Made by a program: the position numbers and the translations under genes. DNA of 61,203 bases from assembly GCA_004431415.1 (NCBI GenBank), contig QPMI01000592.1:1-61203 (forward strand), written 5' to 3'. This DNA is from Cyanophora paradoxa. Lineage: Eukaryota > Glaucocystophyceae > Cyanophorales > Cyanophoraceae. Positions within the stretch are counted from its first letter, which is position 1. The number at the start of each line of letters is the position of its first letter. The notes under the pieces are model-generated. The model did no database searches, had not been told where the DNA came from, and saw only the letters and a list, made by a program, of their open reading frames with translations. Positions 19,560-30,400 of the stretch are shown one piece after another.

Positions 19560-22290
19560 GAACTCATAGGCGGACGTGAGAAAACTAGGTGGTCCCCCAA
19601 GATAGCGCATCACGGATAAGACTAGTGGCACACAGGTGAAAGCAACAACGTATAAGCGATAGCAGCGGCGGAGGCAGCGGATGATGAAAGATGGAGCAGA
19701 ATCACGAAGACCCAACCTGACGGAGATCAGGACGTCAGCGATTTGTGTCTATCTTGAGATCTAGAGCAGGGCTCAGCCTGAACGCTAACCGCAGCGGTGA
19801 GGGCCAGAGGAACAGACGAAGAATTCCGGATGAGTTCTACGCAGCCGCCGGCAAGAACGGAGCGCGGTAACAGGTGAGCAGTCGGCCAAAGAAGCGGCCG
19901 GCGGGGGGCAGAGCGTGTTAAGAGGTAAGCAGTAAATGTAGGCTAAAGCAGCGGGCGGCGAGGATGGTACGTCTTAATCGGTGAGGGCTAGTCGAAAATA
20001 GAGGCCGGCGGAGCGGAGCGTGTTTAGCAGGCCAAAGCGAAGGCAATCGGCGGCGGCGGAGCGGCCGGCAGGAGAGGAGCACGCTAAGCATTCCGAGACT
20101 GCGGCCGGCGAGGGCGGAGCGTGTTAACCGGTAGAGGCGACCTAAACGTCGAAGCAGCAGCCGGCGAGGCCGGAGCTTGTTAACCGGTAAGAGCTAGCTA
20201 TACGCCGAAGCAGCAGCCGGCGAGGTCGGAGCTTGATAACCGGCAAGGGCTAGCTGTACGCCGAATCAGCAGCCGGTGAGGACGGAGCGGGATAAGCGGC
20301 AAAGGCTAGGGCAAAACGGCCGGCTGGAACGGAGCGCCGGCTGGAACGGAGGCCAGTGCAGCGGCTGGCTGGAACGGAGCGCGGCCGGCTAGAACGGAGT
20401 GCGGCCGGCGGAGCGAGCAAGTTTAGGCCAGTGCAGCGGCCGGCTGGAACGGAGCGCGGCCGGCGGAGCGCAGGCCAAATCAGTGGCCGGGGCCGGCGGC
20501 CCGGAGTGGCTTAAGCAGGCCGAATCAAACAAGAGCAGGATGCGAGGTCACCTGCCTATGTCATCGGCGCACCTGCGAACTTGCGTCGAGCCGATCGAAA
20601 GGATGGTGGAGACTTGAAAGGGGTACAGGCTCATTGCTAAACGACCGTGGGCCACGGTCGTTCGGCAGACATGGGTACCGAATAATCAACGCGGCAGGCG
20701 GGCTAGCCTAGTAGTACGATTAAATGACAAAGAGTTAAACTGAGCGTTCAAGCACAGCATACCGCAATCACGGTCATGCACGAATGCGCGCGTTCAAGCA
20801 TGGTATTCGCAAACTCCCGGAGCCAAACAAGAGCAGGCTGCGCGCGTTCATGATCAAGCATGGTAGTCGCAAGTTCCCGCGCCGGAGCTCCGACGTCGAC
20901 GTGCCTGACACTAAGGGCGCTGGTCAGAGAGATGGAGACCTAAGGGAGGGGTGGGGTGCTTGAGGGTGGCGGCGACTGAGGGTGGCGGGGAGCTCGAGGG
21001 CGGCGAGGTGGAACAATGAGAATACGAGACGGGGTGAAAAAAAGGGACTTTCGCAGCACAGCGAACAGTAGTAGGGGGGCATATAGAGAACGGACGGATA
21101 GACTACTGAGGGGGGGGGAGGGGGGGCGATCTTAAAATTACGGGCGGCTGGTCAGAGAAATGGAGACCTAAGGCAGATGCAGGGGTGGTGCCCTAAAGGG
21201 TGGCGGCGACTGAGGGCGGCGGAGAGCACGAGGCTGGCGGGGCGGAGCAACGAGGACCTGAGACGGGGTGACCAGGGGGACTTTCATACCACAGAGGGTG
21301 ATGATATGACACAGGGCGGCGGGTCAGAGCGATGGAGACCTTTTTTTTTGCAAGAGCCCAACCGGGCAATGTTCGTATTAAGGACAACAACAGCCGCCCC
21401 GTCGCTTGCATCGACTGGGGGGGGCGCCTAGGCTAGCTCTGAGGCTCTGCGGAATAGAGGGAAGACGTCCTGCTATCTTATCCTAGCTGTGAGCTATCGA
21501 TCTGCGGCTTGAGGAGGGCCTGATGCGCTGGTGTCCTTGGTCCTGTGGAAAAGGAGGGAAGGGGAAGGCGAGGCGCACGGGGTGCGGGAGGTCGGCAGGG
21601 GCGAGGCGTAGGGAGGGGGAGAAGGGCAGGGAGTGGGGTACACGGAGCGCTGGAGGGTGGCGGGAGTGAGGCGTTCGAATCGGGAAGCTGAGGGGCGCGC
21701 GGGCGGGAAGGGTGACGGGCCGGGAGCGGGGCAAGGCGCTGGAGCCGGAGGGCGGGGGCGGGATGCTGGAGCAGGAGGGTGGGGGCAGGGCGCTGGACCG
21801 GAGGGCGGGGGTGGGGCGTTGGAGACGGAGGGCGGGGGCGGGGCGCTGGAGCTGGAGGACAGGGGCTGGGCGCTGGAGGCGGGGGCGGGGGCGGGGCGCT
21901 GGAGCTGGAGGAGCGATGGAGACCTATATAGCTAAGGGAGGGTGGAGCGCTTGAGGGTGGCGTGCGGCGACTGAGGGTGGTGGGGAGCTCGAGGGCGGCA
22001 GGGCGGAGACAGGGTGACAGAGGGGACTTTCACAACACAACGAACAATAGCAGGGGAGCATATAGAGTACGGTTGGCTAGACTACCGAGGGGGTGGCGAT
22101 CTTAAAATTACGGGTGGTGGGTCAGAGCGATGGAGACCTAAGGGAGGGGTGGTGCCCAAAAGGGTGGCGGCGACTGAGGGCAGCGGAGAGCACGACAGCG
22201 GCGGGACGGAGCAAGCTAAGGGGAGCCTGAGACGGGGTGGGAAGGGGGACTCTCACAGCACAACGAACAGTAGCAGGGGAGCAAATAGAG
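19560..22290. repeat. GC-rich satellite-like block
   Basis: No credible gene. At 19.85-20.52 kb there are many diverged copies of a GGCCGGC(GG/TGG)..GGAGCG-type unit, several flanked by GTTAA(C)CGGTAA. From 20.93 to 22.29 kb a longer unit recurs, with landmarks AGCGATGGAGACCTAAGGG (about 20930, 21150, 21330, 21905, 22120), TCTTAAAATTACGGG (about 21130 and 22090) and CACAACGAACA(G/A)TAGCAGGG. Units are partly deleted and reshuffled. At 21.70-21.91 kb lies a purine-rich GGGCGGGGGCGGGGCGCTGG minisatellite. This block separates EXO5 from the kinase gene. Confidence 0.65.
20640..20662. repeat. 23-bp near-perfect palindrome
   Basis: Two 11-bp arms, AACGACCGTGG and CCACGGTCGTT, flank one central G. 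The same palindrome, with longer 13-bp arms and a central C, occurs at 58185-58211. It lies next to the satellite block and 60-70 bp from a GGGGTACAGG sequence; the distal copy is also bordered by GGGGGGTACAC. Confidence 0.7.
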
Positions 22291-22303
22291 TATGATACGT
22301 AGA

Positions 22304-23020
22304 TTACAAGACACAGAGACACTGCTGCAGATGAGGGAGTGCAATGCGAACTAGTTCATGTACAGGTAGTCTAGCATCGAGCCGTACAATCGGAATTCGA
22401 CGCTGGTCTTCCAGCTCATTAAGCCACTCAGCATACAATTTTGACAAGCCTGGAATAGTCCGGATGGTCTCTTGTGAATCTCCCCGACTGCATGCACGAC
22501 GCTGACAGAGCTCACTTGACGCATCCAGATATACTATCATAATCGGATCGGGAAACGCAAGACAAGCATACGTTTCTTGAAGCAAGTCGCGCTCGTGAAG
22601 GGTGAGATTGCCACGAGCGTGCCAGTAGGATGAGAAGATAGTATTTGAAGAATAATGACATCGCTCGACCAGGCCGATGATCGGAGGACTGCCAGTGCTA
22701 ACGCTAGCGCTGTTGGCAATCGATAATTGGCGAAGGTGATCAGCATGAGACAGTAACGCTCGAAGCTGCATGCCAAGTACAGCGCCTGGTCTAGGGCCAC
22801 CAGGCGCAAAAATACCGTCCAACCACGGCTGCCAAATATGCAGAGGCTCCGGGAATACACGAAACTGGGAGTGGCAGTTTGCTTCGACGGCTGCAGAAAC
22901 TAGCTCTGCAATGAGCGTGCTTTTACCAGCTCCCGGCGGCGCTTCGAACGATACATATGGACGCGCTGTTGCAGGCACCGGTCGGCGTACTGTGAGCGGG
23001 AAATCTACTAACGACTGCAT
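22304..23020 (-). CDS. deoxynucleoside kinase (thymidine-kinase-like), intronless
   Basis: The frame from ATG 23020 encodes 238 residues with no intron. Domain marks of the dNK family are in order. The P-loop is SFEAPPGAGKSTLIAEL (about residues 24-40). PEPLHIWQPW is the substrate-side E/W stretch. VERCHYSSNTIFSSYW is the (D/E)R motif, with Cys where Ser is usual. FPDPIMIVYLDAS is a core strand. RRACSRGDSQE is the Arg-rich lid, followed by the YAEWLNE helix. It would phosphorylate deoxynucleosides for salvage. The size is normal for the family. Such kinases are rare in fungi but common in large DNA viruses and many protists, and the lack of introns contrasts with the neighbouring genes. Viral or horizontal origin is therefore plausible but unproven. 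It is divergent from the gene at 23243. Confidence 0.75.
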   Translation of the reverse strand: MQSLVDFPLTVRRPVPATARPYVSFEAPPGAGKSTLIAELVSAAVEANCHSQFRVFPEPLHIWQPWLDGIFAPGGPRPGAVLGMQLRALLSHADHLRQLSIANSASVSTGSPPIIGLVERCHYSSNTIFSSYWHARGNLTLHERDLLQETYACLAFPDPIMIVYLDASSELCQRRACSRGDSQETIRTIPGLSKLYAEWLNELEDQRRIPIVRLDARLPVHELVRIALPHLQQCLCVL

Positions 23021-23242
23021 GGACTTAGGGTGAGAAGCAGACGAAAAAAGTGAACAGGGGTACAGGCAAAACATGGACACGTGCACATAGAAGATAGTCG
23101 CAAGCACAGCACTAGTACGCAAGCAGCGAACGCGCGTTGCAGTGCGGAACTGAATCTGAGCAGTACCGAAATAACGTCGCTGGCAAATTTCGCGGAGTGC
23201 AGCCGGTGTCACGCAGCGCACTCTGACAGGTCGGCACGTCCT

Positions 23243-23786
23243 ATGTCTGCCGGTCGCACGCTTAGTCAGTTGCAGGTCATCGACTTCAAAGTCCGGTACC
23301 CTGAATTCATAAAGGAGCAAGGGGTGCCACCCAACAAACCGGATGTGCGCTTCCCTTACCAGCTACTTCGCGCCACTGCCTCAGCGGTTGGCTGCAGCTG
23401 CTCATTATAACACGATGATTCACGAGGGGAACGAGGTCCAGCTGTTCATGACCATGTCGCCAACTACTACGTATTGGGAGCAGCTACTCGGCCTGCATGC
23501 AAACGGAATCGCGGAGAAATTGCCAGATACGGATACGGCTATAACCACATTCGACGGGAGTGGTGTCGCGACCTCTTTCCAGCAAGATCAGTACCAACTG
23601 ATCACTGCAGCTGTACCAGTCGCAGCACACGAGGACAGTGAGGATGATATGCCAGCACTGGAAATCGGCATGCCACACTTTTACATAGGGATCAACGCCA
23701 TTTCCGCCGCGACCGATCCTCCAGCAGTATACTCTCATGAGCATTCGTTGATCTGGCTAGTAGGGGCGGTGCGGCGTGAAGAATAA
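23243..23786 (+). CDS. hypothetical protein, probably two exons
   Basis: The ATG at 23243 begins MSAGRTLSQLQVIDFKVRYP then FIKEQGVPPNKPDVRFPYQL. A 40-nt segment (about 23380-23420, GTTGGC..CACGAG) can be removed to join it in frame to GNEVQLFMTMSPTTTYWEQL and on to TAA 23786, giving about 165 residues. The acidic stretch AHEDSEDDMPALEIGMPHFY lies near the end. No family was recognised. It diverges from the kinase gene, with 222 bp between the starts, and converges on the Helentron polyprotein, whose stop is 58 bp beyond. It could be a passenger between the two or the first gene outside the transposon. Confidence 0.4.
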
Positions 23787-23844
23787 AAATTCGATCGATT
23801 AAATGGACATATCGCTAAACGAGGGCATCATAGTCATATCTATT

Positions 23845-24463
23845 CTACGGTATCAATGCAGAGTAATGGTGGTTCTGTATAGAAAGTAGAGAACCGTCGC
23901 AGTGAAAGATCCCGTGGTAGAGTAGACACAAGGGACGGTGATAACGGATGAGAGGAGGGACGTGAAAAGTTCCATCAATCCCTGTGTGTATATACGGGAA
24001 ACGTCGGGAGGCACTCCTATCTTCAAAAAAAATCATGATAGGTCTACACAAGTAGGCCGAACAGAAGGCGACTTCCAGATTTGTAGCTGCACGGGCGTTA
24101 TAATGACATGAGTAGTTTCTGGTTAGTAGGCAGCACACACCGTCTGTACCGGGCTCTCGCATGCGGTTGCAGTATGCGGTAATGATATTCGCACCTTGAT
24201 TGAGACCTTGCGCGCCGTTTGGAGCGACTGGGGCGTCGGGAATTGCAGCGGAGTATAATAGGGGGTAGAAAGGATGGAGAGGACTAGTTGACATCATCAG
24301 GTCAACAACACCTGCCCGTAGTGTATCCGCAAAGAAACATTTCTCTGATTTCCGCTGTAAGACAGGGAAGGTCCCTTCAGCAGATAACCCGTCGATGATG
24401 GATAGGAACATGCAGCGGCCTGCACCAGAATTGCTGCGAATTTCGACGTATTGGAATGGAGCT
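23845..24463 (-). other. OTU-like cysteine protease domain
   Basis: After the 35-nt intron 24464-24498 the helicase linker (LVPVR) runs into APFQYVEIRSNSGAGRCMFL then SIIDGL. This matches the OTU start D-G-x-C-(L/F)-F with the nucleophile Cys, but the Asp is Ala here. Next come LEVAFCSAYLCRPIMIFFED, the helix and strand typical of OTU, and the end HCDGSLLSIQNHHYSALIP with the catalytic His in HHYSAL. In known families it removes ubiquitin. In Helentrons its purpose is not established. The Asp change could weaken activity or be compensated elsewhere. Confidence 0.68.
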
Positions 24464-27400
24464 CTAGATATAAATGAAAGGTCTAGATAATTACTGACCT
24501 GACAGGAACAAGGTAAGGGGACACTACGTTTGGAGGCAGCGTCCCTTGCGTTACCATGGCAGATATGCGCTCTGCCATAATATGAACCACAGAAGATTGG
24601 ATATGAGTTGAGGAAGGTGCAGCAGGGACAACAACAGTGTTGGTAGAGTGGAAGACAGCATGAACGGGAGGTGCGGGACCACTAGAAGCTGCATGTGCAA
24701 AAACCGAGTCCAGACGGCGAGGAAGGAGATCATGCGACAAGAAGGGGACGGTGCAGGGTGTAGATGGCGAAAGTAATGGACCCAGGGGACGGACAGGGGC
24801 ACTAGAGGAAGAAACCGGATGAGAAGTGTGGATAACTGACGTAATCGCAGTTCCAGCTACGTTGGCCCGTTTCGGACAGGATGAGGTGACCGAATCGTTT
24901 AATTTGCGTTTCGGTGTCACAGGGGTTGGTTGTGAACTTGAAGCAGGGGCGTTTGTAGAACCCTGTTTCTTCGGGGTACCAACTTGTTTTGATGATCCGG
25001 AATTTGCAGCTTTGAGGCGATAGTATTCCATGACTGACGGCGGCTTGGCAACTGGCATAATTGAAGTTCCCCACAATGCGCGGCGATCTGACGTTGGTAG
25101 GCCGATTGAAGACGACAGAGTCCGAAGGCGTTCCTGTTCCCGAATATCGCAAGGGTTCGGAGCAAAGTAAAGCCATCGATCGCAAGTTGTGTTCGAATCT
25201 ATGATGGCATCGACATCCGATACATCAGACTCGCCGCTGCTCGAACATATGGTCGCCAATGGTACAGGTACCCGCTTGGATTGGCGTCCAGGTTTTCGTG
25301 ACTTGGGGTCGCGTAGGACATGGGTGAATATGATATCCGCTGAAGATCGAACGCGACTACAGGCTACATACGCCATGTTATACGAGAATGCACGTGCAAG
25401 GTCAACCACGATCTTGGGCAAGGTCAGGCCTTGGCATTTATGGATAGTAACAGCCCATGCTAGTCGAAATGGGAACTGTGTACGCGATGGCGTAGGGCTT
25501 GTGGTCTTGGCCTCACTCGTCAGGGCGGGCTGGGTTTCATGTTCCGGCTGGTCTGAATTTGGCGTTTCCTTTGCATGTACAACAGGCTCATTCGAAAGAT
25601 CGCGTTCGGAAGGCTCGATTCGTACAGCCTGGTAGTCGACACCTGCAAGCGAAACTTGGACGCGTCCTCGTTTGCGACCGACCTTGTCATCGTCGAATGC
25701 GATGTACAGTGCGACGGGTGCATTCTTGTCCAAGATTCGGACCGTTGAGGACGACAGTGGAACTGGACCATCGAACTCCCAACCAACCAAGGTTCCGAGG
25801 GCTCCATTAACCAGCCCGTCGTGTGTATCTTCATTGATGATCATCATTACACGTGAGCCGAGACAAAAAGTGAACTTGGCTGCCAACAGATCACTCTGTT
25901 TATTCTGCAAACTCCAGACTGAGACAAGAAAAAAGATATATAGATCGAACATGGAACAAGCCACGCACGTCAACAGGATCAGCTGGCTTACATGTTTTCG
26001 CCTTCTTGTCGTATTCACCCTCATCGAAAGCCTCCAACGTGATGATCGGTGCTAGGTACCGATGTGATGTTGCGAACAGGCGAGTCTGATTGTAGGAAGC
26101 AACTTCCCTGTTACAAGGGAACACACGCAATGCATTCTGCCAAGCAGGAGAAGACAGCTCAAGCTCCAACTGCGCATACCCTCGGCGATTTTCCTGAGGG
26201 TCAACGGACCTAAAGGCCCACGGTATTTCAGCACGCTTCAAACTCCTACTTGAATGACGCAGACAATATGTAGTCACACCTGGACAGCACGAGACGTTTA
26301 TCATTATCGTGGAATTCACCGACACGCAGTCGCAGACAGGTGTCACGCCACATCGTATCACCAGCTTGCCGGACCACTTCGTCGAGAAAAATGGGATGAA
26401 ATAATGAAAGCCATAGATGGATATCGTCGATACGGTCGGCATCTTGCTTGAACGTACGCCACATAAGAGGCGACAAAGGACTGTAAATCCGCTTCTCCCG
26501 GACAGGAGGTAGCTGAAAGAAATCCCCGAAACAGATTACGGATTTTCCAGCAAAAGGAGCATCGATCTGAAAGATCTCCTGCAGACGCTGATTGACACGC
26601 GGGAAATTCTTGCCACCTATGAAGCTGATCTCGTCGATGATGATAAGTTCGACGTCCCGGAACTTTGCATTCAATTGGCAGGCTCGTTGTCCAGACAGAG
26701 GGTAAAACGTGTCCTTTGCGCCGTCTTTAGGAGGGGCACCGAATGCCAGAAGAGTAGAGACGGTGCTACCTCCAATGTTAAACGATGCAACACCAGTCCA
26801 GGACATGAGCAGAACCCCTCCGTTGCCACACGGTTGGGCCATGTTGGCATGATCCCGGCTCCATTGCATCATATATTTTACAATCGTCTTGATTAGGAAA
26901 GACTTCCCTGTACCGCCTGGTCCGACACACGCCACATGTAAGGGTAGTTTGGGAGAGATGGCAGGGAGTTCCACTTGTCGGCAAGCTGGCATCCCGGCAT
27001 TCGCAGCTAGCTTTGCATTGTAACTATGCAACCGGAACCAATCAGGTCATTATAATAAAAATAACGAAAGCCAGCACACTCGGATTGAGAGGTGTAGTGT
27101 TTTTCGAGCCGACTAGTCATTTGACGGACGGCAACCATCAGCTCCCGTTGTCGGGGCTTCAATTTCGTTTCCATGTCTGGCAGGCTCATTGAATCAAGAT
27201 CATGCAAATCGACACTTGAATTCGACGTAGCCGGGACGGGTGGCTGAATCGAACTAGGTGGCTCAGAGTTGGCCGCCTCTGGTTCCGAAGGGATAGCAGC
27301 CGGTGCAATGTTTGGTCCACCACCTTGCGCTCCCGCAGGAGGAACGGAGTCATGAGGGAGCATTTCGGCATCGACCCCCTGGACTCCTTCGGGTGCACGG

Positions 27401-30400
27401 GGTCGCACATGGGACGTGGATGATGCTGTGCCAGTGGTCGAGCGATTATCATGGTGCAAATCTCTCCCAGCAGCCAATCGCGCATCCCTGTCGAATTTTT
27501 GGAGAGATCGTTCGAGACGTGCAGCCATATGACAGTGAGTAAACTGTATGTTGTACTCTATAGTTGCACGGTGACGGATGACGGCGGCGGATATAACTTC
27601 TGGAGTAACGTCATCCTCAGACTCGACCCCCAGCAGATCGCGCAGTTCGTTCCGGAAAGGGACATGCATAAAAAGAAGACTGTACAAGCTGTCCGGATCG
27701 CCATCCTTCGGAACCCGAACCCGAATTGCGCGCGGTCGACGACGCTGTTGCAGCACGTGCCGATGGAAAGGTTTGCCCATCGAGGTCCGTGGACACACGC
27801 TGGTAACGGAAATTTATGATTACCAGTTGTGTGAAATGCAAGGATCCGATTAAAAACAAATATACCCGGAGGCAGCAATTTTGGGTCGAAGTGGTGCTGT
27901 TGTCTGCGGATGTTGTTTCCGGATAGCCTCATTCGACCATGCCGGATTCGGCTCCCAATCATTCAAATTAGTGCCATTGTCCATTCCATCGCAATCCACA
28001 TCCTCGCTTGTGAGATTCGAATCAGGGCCGGCGCCCTTTGGGGCATCACCAAGGAAATGTATGTTGAACCAATTCATGTACTGCATGAATGTCAACGATT
28101 CGAATATAGGTGGCGCATCTAATACATCCATCAGTTCGAACGGTCGTAAAAAAACCACCCCGAAAGCATGCACGTACCAGCAGGGTCTTTGGTGCGAGCC
28201 ATATAATAATCGATCTGATCGTCGGCCCATGCATCTTGATCTTCAGGATTCTTCTGCATCCTGAATTCAAGATCTTTTTTACGACGCAGATGTTTGGTGC
28301 GCTTCGACGGAAGATAAGCCCCCACTGAGCATGATGTCCTTGATGAATAAAATAAAGGGAGACCTGCCAACAGAAAATGCATATTCAGGTAAATCAAAGT
28401 GGAATGATACAATTCAATTAATTCGAAGCCAAGGAAGTATAGGGTACAGACCCAGGCAATATAATCCTGCTTCCTGTTTCGACATTGTCCGACACCCGAG
28501 CATAGCATTACGCATCTATATGAGGGGTCCCGACAGTCAGCGTCATGTGTAGCAAGGAATCCAGGCACGCGATGCAGCATGCCTTCAGAAGGATCTGATT
28601 AGTCGACGCCTCATCCGGCAAGTCGCTCAATACGGCCTCCACAGCTTTCATCTCCTCCGTCTCATCCTTAGTCATATAGCCGAGAATATACGCGGCTATC
28701 TTGTAAGGGTTCGTCACTACTTGAATATCCATATTGGCCTGCCAGAGCTGGATGATGACGTCGTGAAAGTTATTCGTGTAACGATCGTCCTGCGTTGTTC
28801 GCCGGAAGATCACCTCCTTGTCACCACGGCACATAAATCGCTCTTCATGCGAACTCCGCAGATGAGTCTTAGAAGCAAACACCTGGGGAAATCCGAAGCG
28901 ACATTTACAGCGCTCCTTGTATTCCGCCATGAACTTCGCAATGCGGGCAGAACGGGCGACGTGCTCAGAAGGTGCTGCTTTTTCCATAGCGGCCAACTGG
29001 TCGTCGAGGACGCTATTGCGGGCCGAATCCGGAAGGGGGTCATGTAGTTCCGCACTGTCATCTACCGTAGGCAATTTCCGATGACGTCGAAACTTAAAGG
29101 AAGCAGCAGGATCGATCCTGCAAGTATGAGAGTGTTTATGTCGATTGAAACGGGCAACGTAATTCTGTAAACGAGGTGTTGCCCATGGTTGAGCGAAAGG
29201 CCCTTCCGTTCGAGGTTGCTGAAGTTGAATCGTCGGTTCGCGTACACATGAACGGGGGCAGAGTAAAAAATGAGGAAATCGAATGACTCACCTCGGTTTT
29301 GACGACTGTATCAAGCCACTCACAAACTTGCTCGGCATTGAACGTGGGATCCGAAGGGTCCAAGTTCGGTGGCGGTGTTGTCACACCATCTCGGATGCGC
29401 TCACCCAACCAGATTACCAAATGAGCATGCAGCGATCCACGACTCTGTACCTCATACCTTCGATTACATTATTGGCGAGAATTAAGTACGGTATGAACCT
29501 AACCGCGAACCGGACAAAGAAATCAACCACCGGCCAACCAAATAAGACCTCCCCCGCCTCCGATTGGAAGAGATCAAGCATGGCACGGACACGCTCGTCG
29601 AAATGTTCAGCCACGATTCCAGGGTTATCGTTCAGCAATTTAACAACCTCGTCACGATTCGCAGTGAACGCCGTTACATCTGCACTGGACCGGAAACGAA
29701 TAGGATCGATTGCACGCAATAAGTCCGGCCAATGAAGGTCGTCGCTGGAGAGAGTCATGTAGATATGAGGAAATCCAATCGTAGTGAACATGCTGTGTAA
29801 TTTATTTCTCGCGTTGATCCAATACGCGGCTGTACCGCGCACCTAATTGAACACCACTTTGGTCAGCACAGCAGAGGCAGTAATATATACAAGGGCAAAG
29901 ACGTGAACGTGCGTTACGTGTCATTGTACGGTAGCACCGCGTACGAATGGCCAAAGCGTCGAGGGAATGGTCTTCCACAGTACTGTTTATTAAATTTAAT
30001 GCGTCGGCAACAGTCAAGGGGCATTGGAAGCGACATTGTGGGTGTCACGATTATCGGTTGACATAGCATTGACTATATGATCCCGCACAAAATTGAATCC
30101 ACGCCATGCATCATCATCCAATATAATTGACACGGAATTCAGAAGAGCAGCAGGATCTCGCTGGAAGGGAGCAGATGATGCTGCAAGGCATCGGTGTGAA
30201 AAAATTCACGGGCCGTGAGTTCGATTGGCCTGGCGGGATCATGCAGGCCGTGCGTGCCTGAAGTAACTAACTTAATCTCGGGCGGCACGGTTTCAAATAG
30301 CAAATAGCTTACCTGTAGGATAAACTGACAAGAAGGAGCAGACGTCTGTTTCGGGCGCATGCGCACGGATAATACGGCCGGCGTTTACAGGGAGAGTGCT

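Noticed and set aside
29414-29480. Stop after the Rep N-terminal frame taken as a disabling frameshift
   Set aside because: Removing a 32-nt GT-AG intron restores the HUH motif exactly, so an intron is the simpler reading.
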